This document shows, in pieces, positions 1 through 9,498 of a stretch of 64,000 bases of DNA. Each line of letters begins with the position of its first letter. Within the stretch, counting starts at the first letter, position 1. The notes beneath the pieces were generated by a model. It saw only the letters and a program-made list of their open reading frames with translations. It made no database searches and had not been told where the DNA came from. Made by a program: the position numbers and the translations under genes. Source of the stretch: Gammaproteobacteria bacterium (GTDB lineage Bacteria > Pseudomonadota > Gammaproteobacteria > Methylococcales > Methylomonadaceae); contig JAHJSQ010000127.1 in the NCBI GenBank assembly GCA_018830325.1, positions 25,702 to 89,701 on the forward strand, given 5' to 3'.

Positions 1-63
1 AATTCTCAAACCCAACTAATCATTTGCCCTATCAACTTTAATGAAATGTAAGGAAAAAAAGCT

Positions 64-1365
64 ATGAATATTAATTCCAAATACCTGAAAGTAAAGGCGG
101 GTCACTTGCTATCGTCTATGCTAGTGACGATGTTGTTATCGGGATGCACGGGCATCGGCAAGGGCATGGTCGAGGCAATGCTGGAAAAATCGGAAGCCGA
201 GGATACGCGAGTTTGCCAAGTCTGGGGCCAGCCTTTTACCGGAATTAGCTCCGGTTTGGGTAAGCCGCAGGGCAAAACCAAGCTGTTGTTCGTGCATGGT
301 GTCGGCGATCATCTGCCGGGCTACACGACCGAATTCATGGAGAAACTTGCCAAGCAGTTGAACTTGAATGTACGTTCTGAAACCCCGAAAAATATCACGT
401 TGAACGCACCTTTAGTTCCGGAGAAGGATCTCGGTAATCTACGTATCACGCAGCTTCTTAACGAAAAAGATGGGCGGGAGCTGATTTTTTATGAATGGAC
501 TTGGTCGAATATTACTCGAGACCAAAAAGCGTTACTGGCATTCGACAATTCGGGAGACTACGAATTCAGGCGTGCCAGAATCAACAGTATGCTGAAAAAA
601 TTCAGCAATGATACAGGCCCCGATCCGATTATTTATTTGGGAGAAAGCAGAGAAGCGATTTTAGCGGGCTTTGCACAATCATTTTGTTGGATGGCCAGTG
701 GCGATTGGCTGGATCTTCCTGACAGCGGTAGCCATACCTGTACCGGCTTGCATGACGAGAATATCGGCCATATCGCACATGACGATTATGTTTTTATTTC
801 GCACAGCTTGGGCAGCCGTATCACGATCGACGGCATGCAGCGCATTGCGTATCTTTTGGCGAATGCTGAAAAGTTTGCCGATCCTAGCAAAAAAACTGAG
901 GTAACTAGGGCGTCCATCGAGGCTTTGCAAAATAAACGTTTACCCATCTACATGCTGTCGAACCAGTTGCCAATGCTGCAATTAGGAAGAAAACTTCCCG
1001 AAGTGAGCGGTCAAGGCGAAAGCTATTGCAGTCCTGCAAGCGACCGTTACGATGAGCGCATGGTCAACGAGACGGCGATCGTGGCATTCAGCGATCCCAA
1101 CGACTTGTTAAGTTACGGTATACCGCCGGGATACAAAGACAAGTATCTGGATTCGAGACTTTGTGCAACAGTCACTAATGTCAACATCAACGTCGCAAAG
1201 ATCATCGATGCATTCGGCCTAAGCGATTTGGCCAATCCGTTGGAGGCCCATTTAGGTTACGATCGAGATGATCGCGTCGTCGCGTTGATTGCCAACGGCA
1301 TCGGTCACCCGAATGCTTTACCGTTGATCGAAGAAAGGTGTGAATTTGTCAAAACCGTCAAATGA
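64..1365 (+). CDS. Lipoprotein with alpha/beta-hydrolase-like fold
   Basis: 433 residues. The first 28 form a lipoprotein signal with lipobox LLSGC (lipidated Cys28), so the protein should be membrane anchored on the periplasmic side. Around residue 78 is an HGVGDH segment resembling the oxyanion strand of alpha/beta hydrolases, and near residue 248 a SHSLGS segment resembles the nucleophile elbow (Ser248). The first Gly of a canonical GxSxG is Ser here. Substrate unknown. The start follows an AAGGA ribosome site at a good distance. The last 95 residues (from the AFSDPNDLLSY segment) closely resemble the C-terminus of the chimeric gene at 30.35-31.17 kb, so the family has a second, broken copy in this window. 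It is first in a run of envelope proteins reading the same way. Confidence 0.75.
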   Translation: MNINSKYLKVKAGHLLSSMLVTMLLSGCTGIGKGMVEAMLEKSEAEDTRVCQVWGQPFTGISSGLGKPQGKTKLLFVHGVGDHLPGYTTEFMEKLAKQLNLNVRSETPKNITLNAPLVPEKDLGNLRITQLLNEKDGRELIFYEWTWSNITRDQKALLAFDNSGDYEFRRARINSMLKKFSNDTGPDPIIYLGESREAILAGFAQSFCWMASGDWLDLPDSGSHTCTGLHDENIGHIAHDDYVFISHSLGSRITIDGMQRIAYLLANAEKFADPSKKTEVTRASIEALQNKRLPIYMLSNQLPMLQLGRKLPEVSGQGESYCSPASDRYDERMVNETAIVAFSDPNDLLSYGIPPGYKDKYLDSRLCATVTNVNINVAKIIDAFGLSDLANPLEAHLGYDRDDRVVALIANGIGHPNALPLIEERCEFVKTVK

Positions 1366-1475
1366 CTTCAAGCACGTCGCAATTTTGGTAGCTGAAACCG
1401 GGCGAATCTCATGCCGGTTTTCGCGAAAAGTCGTGGCGCGCTTGCCCATCTATTCTTTAGTTTATCTATCCATGA

Positions 1476-2096
1476 ATGGCCAAAATCATGTCAAAACAAT
1501 TCAGACTGCTGATCACCGCCTTGATAGTGATGACATTATTTACGGCATGTTCTACAACCCACGTGGCAACCCAGTCAAAACGCGCAGCTATTGAACAATT
1601 ACTCTTGAGCGAGGCATTGATTCGCAGCCTTCCTCAGGAAGCCGACAGTTTGTTACCGATATCGACGGGTGCAAATGTCTTTCTCGAAATTTCCGGTATC
1701 AGTGGGGATGAAAAGCTTGTGCGGGATGTTTTGGCCGGATGGTTGGGCCAACAGGGTTACTTTGTACAAAATGAGGCAGCAAAAGCATCTTATCGCATCA
1801 ACGCTATTCTTTCGTCTTTCGGAACCGAGGCCGGCAAAATGTTAGTCGGCGTGCCCGAGGTCGAAGGCAACTTTATTTCGATTGGCGAGCTCGCGTTTTA
1901 TAAAGCGGAATACCAAACAGGTTATGCAAATTTTTTCTTCGATATTTTCGAATTGCCTTCAGGACGGCATATTTTCCGGACATCGTCATTTCTCGCCGAA
2001 ACGTTCTATAACTATTACACGGCATTTCTAATATTCGATTTCAACAGAACAAATCTGATTAAGCCGCCCCGGCTCCATTCGTTTCAACATGAATGA
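1476..2096 (+). CDS. Uncharacterised lipoprotein
   Basis: 206 residues. Lipoprotein signal with lipobox LFTAC followed by STT. The rest is a soluble alpha/beta-looking domain with aromatic patches toward the C-terminus (YNYYTAF segment). I do not recognise the family with certainty. It could belong to one of the uncharacterised lipoprotein DUF families. Two in-frame ATG codons, at 1476 and 1488, are possible starts and neither has a clear ribosome site. Both preserve the signal peptide. It lies between the hydrolase-like lipoprotein and the broken DUF4136-like lipoprotein, so the four genes may form one envelope-stress or cell-surface locus (inference). Confidence 0.65.
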   Translation: MAKIMSKQFRLLITALIVMTLFTACSTTHVATQSKRAAIEQLLLSEALIRSLPQEADSLLPISTGANVFLEISGISGDEKLVRDVLAGWLGQQGYFVQNEAAKASYRINAILSSFGTEAGKMLVGVPEVEGNFISIGELAFYKAEYQTGYANFFFDIFELPSGRHIFRTSSFLAETFYNYYTAFLIFDFNRTNLIKPPRLHSFQHE

Positions 2097-2175
2097 AATA
2101 CTGATGCTGCTCAAGCCGATGTAAAGATTAACCCAGGGTTTAATAAAGCTATGTTTGCGGTAATAGTTGGACTAG

Positions 2176-2259
2176 CCCCGTCATGGATTGCTGGGGGAAT
2201 GACAAGGGTCTTTTACTTCCTTGTGGTCTGGATCCCGGCAATCCCTGCCGGGATGACGC
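2176..2259. repeat. Palindromic dispersed repeat (CCCGGCAATCCCTGCCGGG type)
   Basis: Within the 300-base gap between two lipoprotein genes lie two related palindromic units, one around 2176-2205 (CCCCGTCATGG, then GGGGGAATGAC) and one at about 2230-2259 (GGATCCCGGCAATCCCTGCC, then GGGATGACG). Such GGGATGACG-ended palindromes are common dispersed repeats in proteobacterial genomes. An open frame of 62 codons runs across it but looks like chance. Confidence 0.5.
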
Positions 2260-2399
2260 TTTCGATACCTTTTCAACTACTAACGCGAACATTGTCTTCA
2301 ATAACACAATCGGTGTGGATTAGTGATTTGTCAAAATAGTCACATCGTTAGTTGAGTAGCAGTATTTCTTTGGTCAATACAATTAAATTGGTTTTTTTC

Positions 2400-2942
2400 A
2401 TGATTACAACTATCAAGCCCTATGCCATTCTTGTTGCAAGCCTCTGTTTGGCGGCCTGTTCATCGGTCCAAGTTGTCACGGTCTATGATCGCTAGGCGTC
2501 TTTCGATTGCTATAAAAAAACTTATTCTTTAGAGCCTTCCGATGCAGCGATTCCAATGGCGCCATCGGTTGAGGCGGCGCTGCGAGATTCGCTACGGACG
2601 CAATTGTACGCTCGCGGTATCATCGAGGTTTCCGAAAACGCAGACCTTCATGTCGTGCGGCATGTATCGACCAAACAAAAAGTAACAGTCCATCAATCGC
2701 CCGGCGTTCCTTATCGTTACGGTCGCTACGGAGCATGGGCAGGTGCCTCGTACGGTTATACCGATGTTTCTCAATACACGGAGGGCACTTTGATACTGGA
2801 CTTCGTCGATGCAAAGACGCAGAAATTAGTGTTTCGTGGAGCCATTACCGGTACCGTCGGTAAACCGGAAACGAACGCCGAACGAATCCGGGAGGGTGTG
2901 GAAAAATTCATCCAAAATTATCCTGCAATAGTTGCACATTGA
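2400..2942 (+). pseudogene. DUF4136-like lipoprotein interrupted by an amber codon
   Basis: An ATG at 2400 begins a lipoprotein signal (LCLAAC, lipidated Cys20) and continues VQVVTVYDR, then meets TAG at 2493-2495. Translation resumes in the same frame (ASFDCYKKTYSLEPSD) and runs uninterrupted to the TGA at 2940-2942, with a body typical of DUF4136 lipoproteins, including a C-terminal ITGTVGKPE region. No shift of frame is needed: one TAG splits an otherwise intact gene of about 180 codons. Either the gene is inactivated by a point mutation (for example CAG or GAG to TAG) or the amber codon is read through. A reinitiated product from the internal ATG at 2556 would lack the signal peptide. Confidence 0.8.
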
Positions 2943-2964
2943 TCATCAAAAAAGGTATTGGGTC

Positions 2965-3981
2965 ATGTTTCAAAATAATCAATCGATCAAAACATTATTC
3001 TGTCGGCTTATCTTTGTTCTGGGATTAGTCTGTATTATTCCGGCGCAAGCGGAAGACTCATCGGAAGTGACGGCGTTGATGGGGTTGCTCGGCATTAACT
3101 CGAAAGAGTTAGCCAATCTGGAGCAGGGTAAAACCGTCTCATTCGATATCGCGGAAAACAACGAAAAAGAATTGGCCGCCGGCGTCGTGATGTACATACC
3201 GGCTAAACCTTCCAAGCTCGTTCAGTACATTAACGAGAAAGATCTCGGAACCATTGATACCGATCTCATTTCGCAAGGTAAGATTCCGGCCAACGCGACA
3301 CTGGAGTCGTTCAAAGGTTTTGCTTTAAAGGCAGGAAGTGGGGAGGCAAAGAATTTCATGCGGGCGCAACCGGGCAGTCAATTCAATTTGTCGATCGACG
3401 AATTCAAGCTTCTTAAGAGCATCGACGCCGTGCAAGCCGACGTGGCGTCACAATCCTATCGGCGCATTCTTCTCGAACGCATGCAATCTTATCGCAAAAA
3501 TGGACTGAAAGGGATTGCCAATTATGATCGCGGCGACGGTTTGACGGCGAGGCCTGCGGAAGAGCTTCGCACCGCAACATTGGCCAATAAAGTATTGACG
3601 CGTTATTTTCCGCAAGTTTACCAGGCTTGGCTCGATTATCCCGCGGCAATGCCTGCGGGTGCGGACGAACAATTTTTCTGGCTCAATCGCAATGTCGAAG
3701 GGCGCCCCACCGCAATCCTGGGGCATCGCATCATGTTGTCATCGAATGGCGCCGAAGTCATGCTGTCCCGGCAGTTTTATGTCGGGCACTCCTATAATTC
3801 CAATCAACTCAGTATCGCCTGTCTGCCTTATCGGGATGGCTCATTGGTTTTCTATGCCAACCGGAGCTTTACCGACCAAGTGGCGGGCTTCGGTAGCGGC
3901 TTGAAACATTCGATTGGGCGCGAGCAGATGCGCGACGAAATCGTAAAGAGGTTGATTAACTTGCATAAGGCAATTATGTAA
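2965..3981 (+). CDS. Uncharacterised periplasmic protein
   Basis: 338 residues from ATG 2965. An ATG 11 codons upstream overlaps the preceding gene and would spoil the signal peptide. The N-terminus carries a classical signal with a probable AQA cleavage site before EDS. The mature protein is soluble, without repeats or membrane segments, and has an FFWLNRNVEGRPT segment followed by predicted beta strands. I do not recognise a family. It starts 22 bases after the broken DUF4136-like gene and may be cotranscribed with it. Its function is unknown, with secretion the only safe statement. Confidence 0.7.
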   Translation: MFQNNQSIKTLFCRLIFVLGLVCIIPAQAEDSSEVTALMGLLGINSKELANLEQGKTVSFDIAENNEKELAAGVVMYIPAKPSKLVQYINEKDLGTIDTDLISQGKIPANATLESFKGFALKAGSGEAKNFMRAQPGSQFNLSIDEFKLLKSIDAVQADVASQSYRRILLERMQSYRKNGLKGIANYDRGDGLTARPAEELRTATLANKVLTRYFPQVYQAWLDYPAAMPAGADEQFFWLNRNVEGRPTAILGHRIMLSSNGAEVMLSRQFYVGHSYNSNQLSIACLPYRDGSLVFYANRSFTDQVAGFGSGLKHSIGREQMRDEIVKRLINLHKAIM

Positions 3982-4135
3982 GTGTCTTTTTTGGAATATA
4001 CTTGGATTGCGGCCGGATATGGTGCGCCCCATTCAACACGGAGATTACGATTTCGTGTTCCATACTATCCCTGTCTATTCGTATGAGTTTTCCTTGATAG
4101 AACAAAATGGTCAGTGATTTGGTGTTTAAAACTGT

Positions 4136-6805
4136 TTATTGCCTCGGCAAAAATCGTTTCAGCTCCGGCAGACAAGAGCCGCAGCCCGTTCCTGCGCTGA
4201 GTTGTTGCCCTATTTGTTCGACGTTTGCTAAATTGAATTCCCTGACCGCTTTGGCGATCGATTTTTCGCCGACATTGAAACAGGAGCAAATCAAGCGGCC
4301 GCAATCCTCTTGTCCTTCCGGCGGCAAAGCGCTCAATAATCGTAAGCGCTCCTCTTTGTTGATCTGCGGTTGGGCGAATAGCGTTTCAAGCCAGCCCGTT
4401 TCCGGCAATGGCGGTGTTGAGGACACGAATAAGCAAACTTCCAATCGGTCGTCGATGATTAGCGCACTACGATAAACTCCCCGTTCCGGATCGCTGTATT
4501 CCAGGCAATGAGGGCTTTTCGACTCGCCGGATAGCGATTTTAGCCAATCGCGCCAGGAAGGGAAGGGGGTTCGGTCGGCTAGCTCGTACCGGATGAAGTC
4601 GTTGCCTTTGACTGTAACGCGATATTCTATATCGTCTAGCATCAATGGCGAACGCGACAATACCATTGCGTACCAGATCGCTCGATAAGGCGTGATGGCT
4701 GCCGGGGTTTGCTTGCTTTCCGGTTGACCGGAATGCGGATCGACGACCGGGTTGACCAATACGCCGACGCGTCCTCTGCTAGTGAGTTGCGCCGTCCAGT
4801 GCATCGGCACGAACAGACTGCCGGGTTGCTGGTTTTCGGTGATAACAACCCGGGCAATCATATTACCCCACAGACTGGAGATCGTCACTAGGTCATGCGT
4901 TTGCAAATGATAACGTGCCGCATCGAGCGGGTGGATCTCGACGAAAGGCTCCGGCTTATGGGCATTGAGTTTCGCCGACAAGCCGGTTCGGGTCATCGTA
5001 TGCCATTGATCGCGTAGGCGCCCGGTATTTAACGTGAAAGGATAATTCGGGTCGGGTTTGTTAACCGGCGGGCGCGGGCGAATCGCAATGAAACGGGCTT
5101 TTCGGGACGGCGTATAAAACTTGCCGTCGGCGAAAAGGCGCGCGGTGCCGTTAGGATCCATTTTAGTGACTGGCCATTGCAAAGGTTGCAAGCGGTCGTA
5201 GGCGTTTTCGGTCAGATCCGCGAAGGCTGAAATATCGAAATCGCGCGGTTGGCCTTCCCTGTTATTTTCAAATCCGGAAAGCGAGGCATGTTCGCGGAAA
5301 ATGTCGGCGCTGGACCGGTAAGCGAAGGCATGCTTGAAGCCCATGCGGGCGGCGACTTGGCTGATAATCCACCAATCCGGTCTAGCCTTTCCGGAAAACG
5401 GGAATAGCGGGCGCTGTCTGGAAATGCGCCGTTCCATATTCGTGACGGTACCGTCTTTTTCGCTCCAGCCGGCCGCCGGTAGGCGGATATGCGCCAAATC
5501 GACCGTATCGGTGTTCTTGATGCAATCCGATACGATGACGAGAGCGCAGCGTTTCAGCGCATTTTTGACTTTATCGGCGTCCGGCAGCGTGACGACCGGA
5601 TTCGTTGCGATAATCCAGACGGCCTTGACGGTGCCCGCATCGATCGCATCGAACAGTTCGACCGCCTTCAGGCCGGGACGGGTTGCGATCCGGTCGGTTT
5701 GCCAAAAGCGGGCGACCCGGTCGATATGCTCGGGATTATCCAATTCCATGTGGGCGGCCAAGGTATTGGCCAAACCGCCGACTTCGCGTCCGCCCATCGC
5801 ATTCGGCTGGCCGGTGAACGAAAAAGGCCCCATGCCCGGTTTGCCGATTCTACCGGTTGCTAAATGACAATTGATGATGGCATTGCATTTATCGGAGCCG
5901 GAGGCCGATTGATTGACGCCTTGCGAATAGACCGTGACGGTTTTAGCGGTCTTCGCATACCAACCGTAAAACTTTTCGACGTCGGCCGAGGACAAACCGC
6001 AGTCTTGCGCGACAATTTCAATATTTCCCGCCGTGTTGCGGGCGGACTGCAAAGCCCATTCGAAATCCTGAGTATGCGCGGCGATATAATCATTATCGAG
6101 CGCATCGGTTTGCGCTAAATAGGTCAACAAACCGTTGAACAATAAGCCGTCCATGCCCGGTTTGATCGCCAAATGCAAATCCGCGCTGTCGCAGGTCGCG
6201 GTTCGGCGCGGATCGATGACGACGATTTTTAGCGTCGGATTGTTTTTTTTGGCTCTTAGGATGCGCTGAAACACGACCGGGTGACACCATGCGGTGTTCG
6301 AGCCGGTCAGCACGATCAATTCGGCGGCTTCCAAGTCTTCATAGCTGCACGGGACGGCATCGGCGCCGAAGGCTCTTTTATAGCCGGTGACGGCCGAGGA
6401 CATGCACAGCCGGGAATTGGTATCGATATTGGCCGAACCGATAAAGCCTTTCATGAATTTATTGACGACATAATAGTCTTCGGTCAATAACTGGCCAGAA
6501 ACATAGAATGCTACCGCGTCGGGCCCGTATTGCCGGATGACAGAAGTCAAACCGTCGGCAACGGTGTCGAGCGCGGTATTCCAGTCGCATGGTATGCCAT
6601 GAACTTCGGGATGCAGCAGACGGTTTTCTACCGACACGGTATCGCCCAATGCCGAACCTTTCGAGCACAGTTTACCGAAATTGGCGGGGTGATCCGGGTC
6701 GCCTTGTATCGTCACTTTGTGGGCGATAGCATCGTCGACGGTTGCAACGATACCGCAGCCGACTCCGCAATAGGGACAGGTGGTTTTGATTGTTTTTCCG
6801 TTCAT
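4136..6805 (-). CDS. nasA: Assimilatory nitrate reductase catalytic subunit
   Basis: 889 residues. Cytoplasmic molybdopterin enzyme reducing nitrate to nitrite for nitrogen assimilation. An N-terminal [4Fe-4S] motif is visible (Cys10, Cys13, Cys17, Cys47), then a Mo-bis-MGD oxidoreductase domain containing RLCMSSAV, where the Cys is the expected molybdenum ligand, then a C-terminal molydopterin dinucleotide-binding domain. The last 55 residues form a BFD-like [2Fe-2S] module (CSCF and GTGCGSC), as in NasA proteins of the Klebsiella / Bacillus type. The start at 6805 was chosen because it places the Cys motif at residue 10; upstream codons in frame overlap the preceding gene. It is the last gene of the nitrate operon, 8 bases after the nasB-like gene, and is convergent with the periplasmic protein at its other end. 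Confidence 0.93.
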   Translation of the reverse strand: MNGKTIKTTCPYCGVGCGIVATVDDAIAHKVTIQGDPDHPANFGKLCSKGSALGDTVSVENRLLHPEVHGIPCDWNTALDTVADGLTSVIRQYGPDAVAFYVSGQLLTEDYYVVNKFMKGFIGSANIDTNSRLCMSSAVTGYKRAFGADAVPCSYEDLEAAELIVLTGSNTAWCHPVVFQRILRAKKNNPTLKIVVIDPRRTATCDSADLHLAIKPGMDGLLFNGLLTYLAQTDALDNDYIAAHTQDFEWALQSARNTAGNIEIVAQDCGLSSADVEKFYGWYAKTAKTVTVYSQGVNQSASGSDKCNAIINCHLATGRIGKPGMGPFSFTGQPNAMGGREVGGLANTLAAHMELDNPEHIDRVARFWQTDRIATRPGLKAVELFDAIDAGTVKAVWIIATNPVVTLPDADKVKNALKRCALVIVSDCIKNTDTVDLAHIRLPAAGWSEKDGTVTNMERRISRQRPLFPFSGKARPDWWIISQVAARMGFKHAFAYRSSADIFREHASLSGFENNREGQPRDFDISAFADLTENAYDRLQPLQWPVTKMDPNGTARLFADGKFYTPSRKARFIAIRPRPPVNKPDPNYPFTLNTGRLRDQWHTMTRTGLSAKLNAHKPEPFVEIHPLDAARYHLQTHDLVTISSLWGNMIARVVITENQQPGSLFVPMHWTAQLTSRGRVGVLVNPVVDPHSGQPESKQTPAAITPYRAIWYAMVLSRSPLMLDDIEYRVTVKGNDFIRYELADRTPFPSWRDWLKSLSGESKSPHCLEYSDPERGVYRSALIIDDRLEVCLFVSSTPPLPETGWLETLFAQPQINKEERLRLLSALPPEGQEDCGRLICSCFNVGEKSIAKAVREFNLANVEQIGQQLSAGTGCGSCLPELKRFLPRQ

Positions 6806-6813
6806 GGCGGCAG

Positions 6814-8034
6814 TCACGCGGCAATCGGGAGTGGGCGTCCGAAAATCAGACAATCTCGGTACGGCGAAATGTCGGTCCGGTTTTTCAAACAATCGAGATA
6901 CCAAGCCGAATCGACGGTATCGCCGTAGAGCACGATGCCGGCGATACGCCGATTCTTGATGACCAATTTTTTATAGATATGCAGGGCAGGGTCCTTGAAG
7001 ACGATCTGCTCGCAGTGTTCGCCGCCATTGAAATCGCCTGCCGAAAACAGATCGATGCCGGTAACCTTGAGCCGGGCTGCCGGCAACAGGCTTTGATAAC
7101 GCGAATCGTTTCGATGACTCAATTGCCTGGCGCAGACCTTGGCTTGCTCGTAGACCGGCGCGACCAGTCCAAATAATTCGCCGCGATGCTGCACGCATTC
7201 GCCGACCGAATAGATCGTAGGATCGCTGGTTTGCATCGTGTCGTCGACGACGATGCCTTGTTCGCAGTCGAGACCGATGGTTTTTGCGAGTGCGATATTC
7301 GGCCTGATACCGGTTGCCATGATCAGTAGATCGGCGGGCAGGATGCTGCCGTCGCTCAGTTCGACTTCGGCAATATGACCGCCTTGGCTGATAATGTTCT
7401 CGATCGTACAACCCAGCTTGAAATGAAGCCCCTTGGATTCGAGCTGCGCTTTCAAGAGATCGCCGGCCTCGTTATCGATTTGGCGATTCAATAAATGATC
7501 TGCGCGATTGATGACGGTCACATGCATGCCGCGCTGCTTAAGACCGTTGGCGGCTTCCAAACCCAATAAGCCGCCGCCGAGTACGATGGCGTGCCGTTTG
7601 CTTCGGCTTTTTGCGATCATCGTTTCGACATCGGCAATTTCGCGAAAACTCATCACGCCATCGGTATCGCGGCCCGGAATCGGTAGAATCAACGGCAGCG
7701 AACCGGTTGCGATCAATAACCGGTCGTAAGAAGCTTCCGTGCCGTCCTTTGCGATCACGCGGCGGCGGCTCCGGTCGACATCGACGACGGTTTTACCCGG
7801 GCCGCAATGCAGCGTGATATGGTGTTTTCGATACCAGGCAAAGTCGTGAATCATGATGTCATCGATCCGTTTTTCCCCATACAAGACCGGCGTCAACAAG
7901 ATGCGATTGTAATTCCCGTAAGGTTCGGCGCCGAATACGATGATGTCGTATAAGTCGGGTGCCGATTCGATCAAGGCTTCGACGGTACGCATGCCCGCCA
8001 TGCCGTTACCGATGACGACCAGTTTTTGTTTCAT
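6814..8034 (-). CDS. nasB: FAD/NAD(P)H oxidoreductase, electron-transfer subunit of nitrate reductase
   Basis: 406 residues. A pyridine nucleotide-disulfide oxidoreductase fold resembling the N-terminal half of NirB: an FAD-binding GNGMAG motif at the N-terminus and an NAD(P)-binding VLGGGLLGLEAA motif in the middle, followed by a C-terminal dimer-like domain. It probably passes electrons from NAD(P)H to the NasA subunit. The start at 8034 has a GAGGAG ribosome site seven bases upstream. It lacks the sirohaem and 4Fe-4S domains of a nitrite reductase, so it is not a full NirB. The symbol follows the two-subunit assimilatory nitrate reductase naming and is given with some reserve. Confidence 0.82.
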   Translation of the reverse strand: MKQKLVVIGNGMAGMRTVEALIESAPDLYDIIVFGAEPYGNYNRILLTPVLYGEKRIDDIMIHDFAWYRKHHITLHCGPGKTVVDVDRSRRRVIAKDGTEASYDRLLIATGSLPLILPIPGRDTDGVMSFREIADVETMIAKSRSKRHAIVLGGGLLGLEAANGLKQRGMHVTVINRADHLLNRQIDNEAGDLLKAQLESKGLHFKLGCTIENIISQGGHIAEVELSDGSILPADLLIMATGIRPNIALAKTIGLDCEQGIVVDDTMQTSDPTIYSVGECVQHRGELFGLVAPVYEQAKVCARQLSHRNDSRYQSLLPAARLKVTGIDLFSAGDFNGGEHCEQIVFKDPALHIYKKLVIKNRRIAGIVLYGDTVDSAWYLDCLKNRTDISPYRDCLIFGRPLPIAA

Positions 8035-8112
8035 GACCATTCTCCTCAAAGAAGATGCGGGCGCGTTGACTTTACCGGGTGAATGAATAGCCGAGTTGCG
8101 CCGGTAAATCGG

Positions 8113-9384
8113 TTAAAACGAAATGTTGCCCTGCACCCAAACCTTTTGCGTGTCGTTTTGGGCAAAAGCGGGGGCGTTAGCATCGGAGTCGTAATAGGCG
8201 TATTTCAACAAGACGGAATAATGCTTGCCGAACGCCTTGGTGACCTGAAAATCGTATTCGTTGCCGTAATCGATACTACCGCTGTCGTCGGTGAAGTTGT
8301 GATAGACGAACATCATATTGGCGCCGAGCACGCTGCTTGCTAAGGTGAAATTGACGTCTCGAATACCGTCGCCAGGCGTTGCCAGAAATCGGTCGGCCCA
8401 GCCTTGAAAAGCATGGTTGGTGCCGAGCGGCGTTTGGAAGGCATTGCGCCCGTTGCCATTAAGTTGTTCCATGGCAGCTTTTGCCGTGATGCCGAATAGC
8501 GTCAATCCGCCCATCAAGTTGTAACGATCCAATGCGAAGCTGTTCGGATTGTTTTGATAATCGGCTTGATAGCTGTATTCGGCCGTGTAATGCAACGCCA
8601 AGTCTTCGTTGATTTGCGGCGAGCCAATCAGTCTAATACCATAGGTTTGGCTGGATCGGCCGAACAACGCCTTGTCTTCGGTATATTTCAACCAGTAACC
8701 GTAAGCGGTTGCACTGCCCAAATTGCCGAAGTTGTAATTAACGTTGAGTAAAGGGAGTTCGGTGTTGTCGGTCAACGAAAGAATGTTTCGGACTCTGCCG
8801 ATATAGCCGGCCCGAATCGTCAAATCGGCAATCGAGGTGTTCGTCACCAACACAGAATCGTAGGTCATCTCCATTTGCCGCCAACCGACGTTACCGATGA
8901 AGCGGTCGTCGTCCAGCTTGATGCGTTGCCGGCCGCCCTTGATCAATGTATCCGGAATACCGTTAAAGGTGAGCCAGAGTTGATTCAATTCGTGCCGGTC
9001 GGCCGGGTCGGCGACAACATGAAAGCGGCTGTTGCCGGTGGATACGCCATTGTAATCGCGCTGCGCGGCAAAGATATTCTCGTATTCGGCGAAACCTTGC
9101 CAACCGAATACATTCGGACTCAAATAGCCCAGACGCAAGCGAAAGGTATTGGCATTGGCCGGTTCCGGCGGGGTGCTTTCGGTGTTGGCATGTTCGTAGC
9201 GGTAGTTCAGATCGAAAGTAACTTGGCCGTATTTACCGTCGCTTTGTCCAAATTTAAGTGCGTTTTCAATCGTTTCGTCGAAGCCGCCGGCCTGGGCTGA
9301 CGATGTTATCGCGATTAATGTTGCCGAACAGGCGATATGCCAAGACCTTCGGGTTTTAAGCGGTAAAGCGTTAGCTAAAAGCAT
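8113..9384 (-). CDS. Outer-membrane beta-barrel porin of the nitrate operon
   Basis: 423 residues. The signal peptide ends at SSAQA before GGF. The mature chain alternates aromatic and polar residues in the manner of a beta-barrel, contains repeated GY / YxxxY strands, and ends in Phe (GNISF), the usual outer-membrane insertion signal. It resembles the alginate-export / OprD-like porin group. Starting at ATG 9384 puts AAGGAG six bases upstream; a further-upstream frame exists but lacks this site and would spoil the signal. Location between nrtCD and nasB suggests it lets nitrate or a related anion cross the outer membrane (inference). Confidence 0.75.
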   Translation of the reverse strand: MLLANALPLKTRRSWHIACSATLIAITSSAQAGGFDETIENALKFGQSDGKYGQVTFDLNYRYEHANTESTPPEPANANTFRLRLGYLSPNVFGWQGFAEYENIFAAQRDYNGVSTGNSRFHVVADPADRHELNQLWLTFNGIPDTLIKGGRQRIKLDDDRFIGNVGWRQMEMTYDSVLVTNTSIADLTIRAGYIGRVRNILSLTDNTELPLLNVNYNFGNLGSATAYGYWLKYTEDKALFGRSSQTYGIRLIGSPQINEDLALHYTAEYSYQADYQNNPNSFALDRYNLMGGLTLFGITAKAAMEQLNGNGRNAFQTPLGTNHAFQGWADRFLATPGDGIRDVNFTLASSVLGANMMFVYHNFTDDSGSIDYGNEYDFQVTKAFGKHYSVLLKYAYYDSDANAPAFAQNDTQKVWVQGNISF

Positions 9385-9498
9385 CGTATTCTCCTTAATG
9401 AACATGAAATCGTTTTGATCGCACATGCGATCCATTAGAACGGGCTTAGGCAACACGCGGTTACAGCGAGTACGCATCGCGTAATTTCTTCAAGCACC

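Noticed and set aside
2151..2339. A 62-codon open frame in the gap between lipoprotein genes
   Set aside because: It runs through a palindromic dispersed repeat and has no ribosome site.
5334..5867. A 177-codon open frame opposite nasA
   Set aside because: Shadow of the nitrate reductase coding sequence; no start signal and no recognisable protein features.
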